From: an uncultured Anaerolineae bacterium
GTDB taxonomy: Bacteria > Chloroflexota > Anaerolineae > Aggregatilineales > Phototrophicaceae
Reading direction: 5' to 3'
Length of the DNA stretch: 64,000 nt
NCBI GenBank assembly: GCA_937922795.1
Contig: CALAJK010000010.1
Span: 1 to 64,000 of the forward strand
Position 1 is the first letter of the stretch, and the number at the start of each line of letters is the position of its first letter. The notes under the pieces are model-generated. The model was not told where the DNA came from, did no database searches, and saw nothing but the letters and a program-made list of their open reading frames with translations. A program made the position numbers and the translations under genes. Shown in pieces: positions 34,659 through 43,200 of the stretch.

Positions 34659-35021
34659 CTAAACCCATTCCAGCGCGCCCTTGCGCCAGGCGTAGATCAG
34701 CGCGTCCGCCAACAGGAAAATGAACAGGAAGCCCGCCATGAACCCAAAGAAGTCCAGTTGATTATAGGCCAGCGCCCAGGGGAACAGCAGGACGATCTCC
34801 ACGTCGAACACCAGGAAGATCAGCCCATAGATGTAGTACTGCACTTTGAACTGCACCCACGTATCGCCCACCGTCTCCACGCCGCATTCGTAAGTGGACT
34901 GCTTGAGGGGATTGGGTTTGCGCGGCGCGAACAGCCGCGCGCCGACGATCGGCAGCACCGGGACCACCCATGCGATCGCGAAGAAAACGCCGATGAAAGC
35001 CCACTCGTTCAATACCGCCAT
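34659..35021 (-). CDS. nuoA: NADH-quinone oxidoreductase subunit A
   Basis: A 120-residue three-helix membrane subunit. It has the conserved KQSTYECGVETVGDTWVQFKVQYYIYGLIFLVFDVEIVLLFPWAL region, whose cysteine loop contacts the quinone site. It is first in the nuo cluster behind a near-consensus promoter. Confidence 0.96.
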   Translation of the reverse strand: MAVLNEWAFIGVFFAIAWVVPVLPIVGARLFAPRKPNPLKQSTYECGVETVGDTWVQFKVQYYIYGLIFLVFDVEIVLLFPWALAYNQLDFFGFMAGFLFIFLLADALIYAWRKGALEWV

Positions 35022-35360
35022 CGGAGGTTCACTCCCCTACACCTTAGCCTGCACGCCGGGCGTGGCCAGATGATCGCCGCCCCGGTGGGTCTCAAACCAT
35101 TTCAGTTATCAGATAATTGTGACAAACGGCACGAGTATATCATCCGCATGTCACATCTGCCAAGACTTTTGCGCCCGGCCTGCGCCCTCAAGAGGGACTG
35201 AAAGATCGCGCGCCTGGCCCAGTTTGGCCGGTCTACAAGCGCCGCCCCCACAGCGCCGGGCATTGTAACATACGGCCGGCGGCCTGCCAAAAGCTATTTT
35301 ACACGCCGGCGGCCTGCTGCGCCTTGCTTTTCGCCGGATGATGCTCTACAACAAAGGCCT
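35022..35360. other. 339-base divergent intergenic region (nuo / femAB-like)
   Basis: No gene. It carries the nuo promoter (35134-35163) and a leader of about 105 bases for nuoA. A GCCGGCGGCCTGC element occurs twice (near 35274 and 35306). Upstream of the plus-strand gene a TTGCTT, 17 bases, TACAAC pair ends so close to its ATG that a leaderless transcript is possible, but the match is weak. Confidence 0.5.
35134..35163 (-). promoter_or_regulatory. promoter of the nuo cluster
   Basis: TTGGCA (35158-35163), 18 bases, TATACT (35134-35139) on the minus strand. It is close to the sigma-70 consensus and has the same -35 hexamer as the atp promoter at 25133-25162. Confidence 0.6.
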
Positions 35361-36389
35361 ATGCAGCCCCAAAATACGACACCCGATGACCAATGGGATG
35401 CCTTCGTCGCCGCCCAACCTCGCGCCCATGTCCTGCAGCTCTCCGGCTGGGGAGCGCTCAAGGGGGAGTTCGGCTGGCAGGCTGAGCGCGTCGTGCTCAG
35501 CGATGCGGCCGGCATCGCCGGCGGGGCGCAGCTCCTGTTTCGGCGTCTGCCGTTCCGCCTGGGGACGATGGCCTATTTGGCGATGGGGCCGTATCTGCGC
35601 CCGGACGCCAACCCCGCGGCGCTGTGGCGGGCGATCCACCAGGCGGCGCGGCGGCGGCGCGCCGCCTTCTTGAAGTGGGAACCCGGCATCTTCATCCCGC
35701 CAGAGCTTCCGCCGGATTTCGCCGCCCTGGGCTTCCGCCCCTCGCCGCAGACTATCCAGCCGCCGCGCACCATCTTGCTCGACATCGGCGCTGACGACGA
35801 GACGATCCTGGCGCGGATGAACCAGGGCACACGCCGCAAAATCCGCCAGAGCCAGAAACATGGTGTCCGCTGTTACGTGGCGGCGCCGGGCGACGTCAGC
35901 GTCTTCAACGCGCTGATGCAGGCCACCGGCGCGCGCAACGCTTTCGGCGTCCACCAACCGCGTTACTACGAACGCGCCTACGCGCTGTTCGCGCCTCAGC
36001 AGGCGGCGCTCATCCTGGCCGAACATGAGGGCGACCCGCTGGCGGGCGTAATGGTGTTCGCGCTGGGGCGCACCGCCTGGTATTTCTACGGCGCGTCCGC
36101 CGACCTCAAGCGCAACTTGATGGCGACCTACGGCGTCCAGTGGGCGGCCATCCAGTGGGCGAAGGCGCGCGGCTGCCAGATCTATGACCTGTGGGGCATC
36201 CCCGACGCCGATGAAGCGCAGCTAGAGGCCGAGTTCGAGCGCCGGTCAGACGGCTTGTGGGGCGTCTACGGCTTCAAGCGCGGCTGGGGCGGCCAGATCG
36301 TGCGCGCCGCCGCCGCTTGGGATTACGTGTACAACCCGGCTGTGTACACGGCTTATCAAATCGCGTTACAGGTGCGATCCCGTGGCTGA
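35361..36389 (+). CDS. FemAB/FemX-family aminoacyltransferase, copy 1
   Basis: A 342-residue protein with two tandem GNAT-like folds of the FemABX family. Recognisable parts are HVLQLSGWGALKGEFGW at the start, the basic MNQGTRRKIRQSQKHGV segment in the middle, and the closing LWGVYGFKRGWGGQIV. The family uses aminoacyl-tRNA to attach amino acids to lipid-linked peptidoglycan precursors; some members act on other acceptors. It overlaps the next FemAB-like gene by 8 bases. The ATG at 35361 follows AAAGG. Confidence 0.88.
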   Translation: MQPQNTTPDDQWDAFVAAQPRAHVLQLSGWGALKGEFGWQAERVVLSDAAGIAGGAQLLFRRLPFRLGTMAYLAMGPYLRPDANPAALWRAIHQAARRRRAAFLKWEPGIFIPPELPPDFAALGFRPSPQTIQPPRTILLDIGADDETILARMNQGTRRKIRQSQKHGVRCYVAAPGDVSVFNALMQATGARNAFGVHQPRYYERAYALFAPQQAALILAEHEGDPLAGVMVFALGRTAWYFYGASADLKRNLMATYGVQWAAIQWAKARGCQIYDLWGIPDADEAQLEAEFERRSDGLWGVYGFKRGWGGQIVRAAAAWDYVYNPAVYTAYQIALQVRSRG

Positions 36390-37470
36390 GCTGACGCTGA
36401 CCACCCTACCCACCCGCGACGCCTGGAATGACGCCCTGCGCCCCCTACCCTATGCCCACGTGCTGCAAACCTGGGAATGGGGCGAATTCAAGCGCGCCAC
36501 TACCGGCTGGGAACCGCTGCGGCTGGCCTTCCAGCGCGGCGGGCAGACGGTGGCGCTGGCGTCCGTCGGCGTGCGGCGGGTCGGCCCGCTGAAGGCGCTC
36601 TACGTCGCCAAAGGCCCGGCGCTGGACTACCGCGACCCGGCGCTGGTGGCTGGCGTCCTGAGCCAGCTCGAAGCGCTGGCGCGCCGGCAGGGCGCGGTGT
36701 GGCTGAAGCTCGATCCCGACGTCGTCGCCGCGACCGGTGTCCCCGGCGAGCCGGATGATGTCATCAACCCAGTTGGAGACGCCGTGCAGGCGGCGCTGAC
36801 CGCCCGCGGCTGGCGTTTCTCTGGCGATCAGGTGCAGTTCCGCAACACCATCTGCCTCGACCTCAGCCGGAGCGAAGACGAACTGCTGGCCGCCATGAGC
36901 CAGAACACCCGCCGCAAGGTGCGCGCTGCCGAGAAAAAAGGTGTCACCGTCCGGGCGGCCGGGCTGGCCGATCTGCCGGCGCTGTATGATCTGTACCGCA
37001 TCACCAGCGCGCGCGACGGCTTCCTCATCCGGCCGCCGGCCTACTACGAACGCGCCTGGAGCGACTTCCTGCGGGCGGGGTTGGCGCACGCCCTGATCGC
37101 CGAGTTTGAAGGCCGGGCGATCGCCCACGTCATCCTGTTCCACTTCGGGCGCAAATGCTGGTACTTCTACGGCGCCTCGGCCAATGAAGCCCGCGAGCGG
37201 ATGCCGAACTATCTGCTGCAGTGGGAGGCGATACGCTGGGCCAAAGCCCAGGGATACGCCGTCTACGACTTCTGGGGCGCGCCTGACCGCTTCGACCAAT
37301 CTGACCCGCTGTGGGGCGTGTACGAGTTCAAACGCGGCTTCCGGGGCGTCGTCACTCGCCACATCGGCGCTTGGGACTACGCCCCGTTGCCGCCGCTGTA
37401 CCAGGCGTACATCCGGCTGCGGCCGCAGCTCCTCAAACTGCTGCGCCGCCGACGGCCATCAGGGATATAA
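36382..37470 (+). CDS. FemAB/FemX-family aminoacyltransferase, copy 2
   Basis: A 362-residue paralogue of the preceding gene. It shares HVLQTWEWGEFKRATTGWEP, the basic MSQNTRRKVRAAEKKGV segment, KCWYFYGASANEARERMPNYLLQW and the closing LWGVYEFKRGFRGVV. Start GTG at 36382, inside the end of copy 1, so the two are translated together and may add successive residues. It probably builds the interpeptide bridge of peptidoglycan; acceptor and amino acids are unknown. Confidence 0.88.
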   Translation: MAELTLTTLPTRDAWNDALRPLPYAHVLQTWEWGEFKRATTGWEPLRLAFQRGGQTVALASVGVRRVGPLKALYVAKGPALDYRDPALVAGVLSQLEALARRQGAVWLKLDPDVVAATGVPGEPDDVINPVGDAVQAALTARGWRFSGDQVQFRNTICLDLSRSEDELLAAMSQNTRRKVRAAEKKGVTVRAAGLADLPALYDLYRITSARDGFLIRPPAYYERAWSDFLRAGLAHALIAEFEGRAIAHVILFHFGRKCWYFYGASANEARERMPNYLLQWEAIRWAKAQGYAVYDFWGAPDRFDQSDPLWGVYEFKRGFRGVVTRHIGAWDYAPLPPLYQAYIRLRPQLLKLLRRRRPSGI

Positions 37471-37510
37471 TTAGGAAACGCCCGCCGCGTATACAGAAAG
37501 GCGCTCAATC

Positions 37511-38410
37511 ATGGCCGCATTCTCGCTCGACAATCTGGAACACCGGTTGATCAAGACCAACGGCGTGACGCTGCACACTGTGCTGGCCGGGCCGGAGGCC
37601 GGCGCGCCGGTGCTGCTGCTGCACGGCTTTCCAGAGTTCTGGTACGGCTGGCGGCATCAGATCGGCTTTTTGGCCGAGCGCGGCTTCCGGGTGATCGCCC
37701 CCGACCAGCGCGGCTACAACCTGAGCGACAAGCCGCGCGATGTGCAGGCTTACCGCATCGGCGAGCTGGCGCGGGATGCGGTCGGGCTGGCGGACGCGCT
37801 GGGCTGTGACCAGATCAACCTGGTCGGCCACGACTGGGGCGCGGCGGTGTCATGGTGGGTCGCTACGCTGTTCCCGGAACGGCTGCGACGGCTGGTCATC
37901 CTCAACGTGCCCTACCCGACGCTGATGGCCAAGGCCTATCGTTCCGGCAATCTAGAACAGCTTCTGAAGAGCTGGTACATCTATTATTTTCAGATTCCCT
38001 GGCTGCCGGAGATGGCGTTGAGCGCCCTGAACTACCAGGGACTGGAACAGGCGCTGCGGCGCAGCGGCCGCCCTGATACTTTCACCGCCGAAGATTTCGC
38101 CCGTTACAAAGCGGCGTGGTCGCAGCCGGGCGCGGTGACCGCCATGCTCAACTGGTATCGCGCCGCCGCCCGCGGCGGGCTCTTCGCGGCGCGCCCGGCG
38201 AGCGGCGAGCGCCAGCCAACGCGCATCGTCACGCCCACGCTCATCCTGTGGGGCGAGCGCGATATCGCCCTCAGCAAGTCGCTGGTGCAGCCCAGCCTGG
38301 ATCTGTGCGAGGACGGCCGGGCGGTGTTCTTCCCCCACGCCACCCACTGGGTGCAGCACGATGAGGCCGAGGCCGTGAACGCGCACCTGGCGGAGTTTCT
38401 GGCCACCTAA
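37511..38410 (+). CDS. alpha/beta hydrolase, epoxide-hydrolase-like
   Basis: A 299-residue alpha/beta hydrolase. HGFPEFWYGWRHQ (38-50) supplies the oxyanion hole, D108 in GHDWGAAVSW is the nucleophile, and H279 in HATHWVQHDE is the base. The HGFPExW and HDWG pattern is that of soluble epoxide hydrolases, with haloalkane dehalogenases as the close alternative. Cap-domain tyrosines that would favour epoxide hydrolysis are plausible but not certain. A TATAAT overlaps the end of the preceding gene, so it may have its own promoter. Confidence 0.82.
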   Translation: MAAFSLDNLEHRLIKTNGVTLHTVLAGPEAGAPVLLLHGFPEFWYGWRHQIGFLAERGFRVIAPDQRGYNLSDKPRDVQAYRIGELARDAVGLADALGCDQINLVGHDWGAAVSWWVATLFPERLRRLVILNVPYPTLMAKAYRSGNLEQLLKSWYIYYFQIPWLPEMALSALNYQGLEQALRRSGRPDTFTAEDFARYKAAWSQPGAVTAMLNWYRAAARGGLFAARPASGERQPTRIVTPTLILWGERDIALSKSLVQPSLDLCEDGRAVFFPHATHWVQHDEAEAVNAHLAEFLAT

Positions 38411-38521
38411 ACCTGCGCTCAAAACGTCTGCGCGGCGATGCGCCCCGCCCCCAGCCTGGCGACCACCTGGTAATGGCCGAAACGCCTGCCGCCAGCAGCC
38501 TCCGCCGCGGCCTGTCCTTGC

Positions 38522-39658
38522 TCACTCCGGCAGATTCAACCCCAACGCCCTGGCCACTGCTTTGTTCACGCGCACAGACTGGCCGTCGCGCTGCACCAGC
38601 CCGAACCCTTCATCATATTCCCACATCGCCCAGGGGATGCCATACCCTTCGAGCGCTGTCCGCACATCCTCGATCCACCGGGCTCGGTCAACCGGCGGCG
38701 CGTAAACGCTGTAGACGCCGAACTCGTTGCACATCAGCCGGACGCGATGCCGCGCCGCCCAATCGACCGCCTGGCCGATGCGTTGGGCGATGTCATCGGC
38801 GTCCCAACGCTCCTCGCCATACTGACGCAGCAGCGCCTGCACCTGGGGATCGCGCTGGCGGGCGACGGCCGGCTCAACCGCCGCCGGGCTGGACGGGTAC
38901 GGCACACCGCGCATGGGCTCGACGTCGTCAGATGACCACCCGGCACCCTGATGAGTGAAGTAGAACGGCTCGTAGAAATGGAAGTTGTAGATGATGTTCG
39001 GGTCGTCCAGCGGCTCCAGCGCCGTCAGCGTATCCAGTCCCGACCAGCGCGCGCCGGTGGCGATCAGCGTGTGCTCAGGCGCTGCCTCGCGAATGGCGGC
39101 CAGCAGGCGCGCCTGGATCGGCGGCCAGGCGTCAGGATCATCGTAGAACACCGGCTCGTTCATCGGCTCCAGGATCACGCGCTCCGGGTCGCGGACGCTC
39201 AGGTGGGCAGCGAACGCCCGCCAGAAGGCGATGAAGATCTCGACGAAGGCCGGGTCTTCCAGCTTGCCGGAGTAGTTAGAGGCGTCAGAGTCCGCCAGCG
39301 AAGTGCTGTGCACGTCAATCACCACCGCCAGGTCGTGCGCCAACAGGCGATCCAACCCCCGGTCAAGGTGCGCCAGCCCTTCGGAGCGCAGCAGGTCGAG
39401 CGCGCCCGCGTCCATGACGAACTCTAGATCAATCGGCACACGCACGAACGTGAACCCCAGATCGCGGATCAGCGCGAAGTCGTCGTCGCTGAACCGGCCA
39501 TCAATCGTTTCGGATGTCTCTGGCGCGTACCAGAACCAGAACGGCAAATTGATGCCCCGCGCCAGCCGCTCAAAGCGGGAGTCGGGGGCGGCGGTCAGGG
39601 CGCTCGAACTCATAACCCACCACAATATCAACAGCGTTCCTCGAACGATCCAGCGCAT
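38522..39658 (-). CDS. secreted glycoside hydrolase family 5-like enzyme
   Basis: A 378-residue protein with an N-terminal signal peptide (about 1-23). The (beta/alpha)8 fold of clan GH-A follows. RVPIDLEF, DVHSTSL, the acid/base glutamate in ILEPMNEPVF and the nucleophile glutamate in MCNEFGVYS are all present, as expected for GH5 cellulase-like enzymes. The substrate (beta-glucan, mannan or another) cannot be told. It follows the broken DUF4173-type gene by 12 bases on the same strand. Confidence 0.85.
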   Translation of the reverse strand: MRWIVRGTLLILWWVMSSSALTAAPDSRFERLARGINLPFWFWYAPETSETIDGRFSDDDFALIRDLGFTFVRVPIDLEFVMDAGALDLLRSEGLAHLDRGLDRLLAHDLAVVIDVHSTSLADSDASNYSGKLEDPAFVEIFIAFWRAFAAHLSVRDPERVILEPMNEPVFYDDPDAWPPIQARLLAAIREAAPEHTLIATGARWSGLDTLTALEPLDDPNIIYNFHFYEPFYFTHQGAGWSSDDVEPMRGVPYPSSPAAVEPAVARQRDPQVQALLRQYGEERWDADDIAQRIGQAVDWAARHRVRLMCNEFGVYSVYAPPVDRARWIEDVRTALEGYGIPWAMWEYDEGFGLVQRDGQSVRVNKAVARALGLNLPE

Positions 39659-39670
39659 GGTTACCTCTCC

Positions 39671-40096
39671 TCAATCCTCGCCTGCGATCAAATTGTGATC
39701 CCCCGCCCCGCCTCCGTCGCTGTCGCTAAATGCCCTTTCGAACGCCGGCAGCCCTGGCCGGGCCGCGTCAAGCTGCGCCCAGGCTGTATCGCGCCCCCAA
39801 TGCCAAGAGAGCGGCGAGGTCGCCGTAGTCGCGCGCTCGCGATCCAGGATCCACAGCTCGCGCGCCAGCCACTGCCCTACCTCCTGGTGAACATCCGGGT
39901 CGTCCGCCGACGACCGGTACAGCGTCAGCATGAACGGCGTTGCGTCCGCTGACAGCGCGTACAGATACCCGACATCCAGCTCGCGGCCTTCACGGTAGCG
40001 CGCAATGTTGCGCTCAGCGATGTAGGCGTCCACATTCAGCAGGTTGAGCGTGACCAGATAGCCGATGATGACCAGCAGCGTTCCCAGCGAGAACAA
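39671..40096 (-). pseudogene. remnant of a DUF4173-type membrane protein (C-terminal part only)
   Basis: The 141-residue frame begins with one membrane helix (TLLVIIGYLVTLNLL) and the segment NVDAYIAERNIARYREGRELDVGYLYALSADATP. I recognise this as the C-terminal end of DUF4173/DUF4153 polytopic proteins, which usually have over 400 residues. In this frame a TAG lies a few codons upstream, the only possible start is TTG, and there is no ribosome-binding site. The N-terminal membrane domain is therefore lost. It could be a decayed gene or, less likely, a short functional derivative. Confidence 0.55.
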
Positions 40097-40200
40097 CGAT
40101 CCATTCTATCATACTATCATTCACCCACTAGCAGACGCCGGATTGCTCACCGGCGTGCCAACGCATCCCCCAAGTCATCCGAGCGCCCCCGGAAATGCAA

Positions 40201-40224
40201 CAGGGCGCCCCCTCTGGCGCCCTG
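40201..40224 (-). terminator. hairpin terminator candidate after the alpha-2-macroglobulin gene
   Basis: CAGGGCGCC and GGCGCCCTG form a 9-bp perfect stem with a 6-base loop, 25 bases after the stop codon. Only a modest T-run (TTGCATTT) follows on the minus strand. Confidence 0.55.
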
Positions 40225-40248
40225 ATGCAAACTGGCCGCTCGCAGCGG

Positions 40249-43200
40249 CTACTCCGCCGGCAGCACAGTGAAAGTACTGCCCGCGCCGCGCCCGTACACC
40301 TCCGGGAAGTAGAACTCCTGGCCGGTGGGCGGGATGACGTTGTACACGCCCGGCAGGCCGGCACGGATGGTATAGACGTACTCATACGTCCCGGCGGGCA
40401 GGTAGGTGCTGTACAGCACCACTTTCTCGTCGCGGAACTCGATGTTGCTGAACCACCACCAGCCCCAGCCCCGGCTTAGCGGATCGTCCAGGTCCAGCCC
40501 AGGCCGTGTGCCGATCTGCTGTTCGGTCTGGAGTTCAGGGTTGACGCCCTCCGTGCCGGCCGGGATCGGGTCTTCGATCACCACGTAGTGCAGCGCCGTC
40601 GGCGCGATGACCGTCAGCCGCACCTGCACCAGGTCGCCCACGCGGGCTTCGGTCACCGGCGTATCCTTGCCCGGCATCACATAGCGCCGTTCTACGATCA
40701 GGCCGCGGTTCAGCGGCTCGATCGCCGACACTGGCAGAAATGCGCGCAGGTGGGCCGTGTAGTACAGCACGCCCGGCCCATCCGTACGCCCGATGACCAG
40801 CGCGTTGGCCTGGTCGGCCAGGAGCTGCGCCACCTGCACCTTCAGCACCTGGGCATCGCGCACGGTGTCCGGCGTCGCCTGACCTTCAGCCAGCTTCTGG
40901 CCGTTGAGCGCCGCCGAGTAGGCGTAGGCCGGCTGAAGCTCGCCGGTGGTGACCATCCAGTCGGTCAGCGCCATCACCGCCCAGGCCGTCTCCTGCGTCG
41001 TCTCCCAGGCGTCAGCCGTGCGCGCGACCATCAGCCAGCGCACCACGTTCGGCAGCAGGTCGCTCTGCGGCCGCAGCGTCACCAGCGCGTCCAAGATGAT
41101 GGCGGTGGTGCGAGTGTCGGTGTTCCAGTTCCACCAGTCGCGCTCATCCTCCTCCCAGTGCGCGCCGGTAGCGCTCAAGCTGGCACGGTTGATCAGGTCG
41201 GACACCAGCACGTCGGTGCGGCTGGTATCATTCGGATTGATACGGTGCAGCGCCAGCGCCAGGAAGGCTTTGGCGTACAAATCCAGCCGCGCGCGGCTGT
41301 CGAACAGCGCCGCCGTGCGCGCCACATCGCCCGCGCCCGACCGCGCCAGCGCGTACAGCACGAACGCCTGCCGGTTCAGCCGCCAGGTGTCCACGCTCGG
41401 CGCCGGCGTCACGAACGTCGTCCGCAGGTAGTTCTGCGCCCGGTTGATCACATTCTCGCTGACGGCGAAACCGGCGTCGCGAGCCTCGGTCAGACCGATC
41501 AGTGCGTAGGCCGTGGTCAGCGGGTTGCTGCGGTCCTGCACGAACCAGCCCCAACCGCCATCCGCCTTCTGCTGGGCGTACAGCCGCTGCAGCGCGAAGT
41601 TGACGGCCGTGTCCAAGTTAGCTTTCAACTCGGCATTGGCCACGCCTAACCGCTCCAGCGCCCGGTAGGTCATGATGTTCGGCAGGAAGCGGCTGACGGT
41701 CTGCTCGATGCACTGGTGCGGGTAGTTGCGCAGATAGTCCAGCCCGTCCAGCGTGGCGGACGCCAGCGACGGATTGAGCCGAACGGTCAGATCGCCCTGT
41801 GTGACATCGAACCGGCGGGGCAGGACGATCGCCTCGGTGCGGGAGCCGCCCGCGCGCAGGACGCCGCCTGTGCCGACCGTCTCTGGCGCTTCGTACTTGT
41901 AGACCGGCAGCAGCCGGCTGTCGCCCCGCCCAAGCGGCGGCTTGCTGGCGTCGGTGAAAGCGCCGCGGTTCCCGTTCGCGAAGAACGTCAGATCCACGTT
42001 CGGCACATCCTGGACGGTGACGGGCCACTCCACCCGCTGCCGCCCGCCGGACGGGATGGTGAAGGTCTGCGTCGAACTGCCGACCGGCGTCACCCCCACG
42101 CCCTGAAGCGTCACCTCGACCGGCATCTCCTGGCCGGTGTTGTTGTTGACGACGGCCGCCAGCGTCACCTGGTCGCCCACCACCAGGAAGCGCGGCGTCA
42201 CTGGGCGGATGAGCAGCGGCTTGGTGCTGATGAGATCGAAGGTGGTCTGGCCCACCAGCGTCAGCCCGTCGTCGCCGCGGGTGACGGCGCGGGCGTCCAG
42301 CCGCCAGGTGGTCAGGTTGTCGGGCAGCGTCACCTGGAAGGTGGCTTGGCCATCAGCGCCGGTCACCAGCGCCGCATTCCAGTAGGCCGTATCGACGAAG
42401 TCCTGGCGGATGTCGAAGATGCCGCCCTCGCCGCCGCCGCCGCCGCCGCCCTTGATGGTGTCCAGCACCGTCTGCGTGAGCTGGTCGACGTTGATCGTCA
42501 GCGGCGTGGTGGTGCGCACGCTCAACCCCTGCTGGCCGTAGAAGAAGCGCAGCAGCGGGGGGCTGTTCGGCTCGGCGATGGACAGCGACGCCAGATCGGT
42601 CAAGCCGACGCCGACTTCGGCTTGCACTGGCCGGCCAGTGTAATCGGTCGTCCGCACGGTGTAGGTCACCGTCTCGCGCGGGCCGGCCTGTTCGCGGTCA
42701 GGCGTGATGGCGATGGTGATCTCCTTGCGCGTGGTCTCCACGCCGAGCTGCACTATGCCCATGCGGAACGCCGCCACCGGGTTGTTCTCATCCACGCCCT
42801 TCACCAGCATCGCGCTGACGAATACGTTGGGGGCGAAGTCTTCGGTGATCGGCAGGCGGTACACGTAAGAATTGCTGTCCAGCGTCACCCGTTCGGCCTT
42901 CAGCACGTCGCCGCGCTCGACGGTGATGAGCGCCTCGGCCGTGCCCTGCCAGGGCGAGGTGATGAGGATCTCGGCGGTCTCCCCGATGCGGTAATCTTGC
43001 TGGCTGGCGATCAGATCAATGCGGTTGCTGTTCTGCTGCCGCCAGCTAACGTATTCCTCGCTGGCAACCCACAGCGTGGTCGAGGCGACCACCTGGTTGC
43101 CGCGGGCGTCGCGGCTGGAGACTTTCAGTTTGAAGATGCCGCCGTTAGGCGGTGTGAAGCTGAACGTCGTTTTGCCGTCGGCTCCCGTCGTGGCCTGCCC

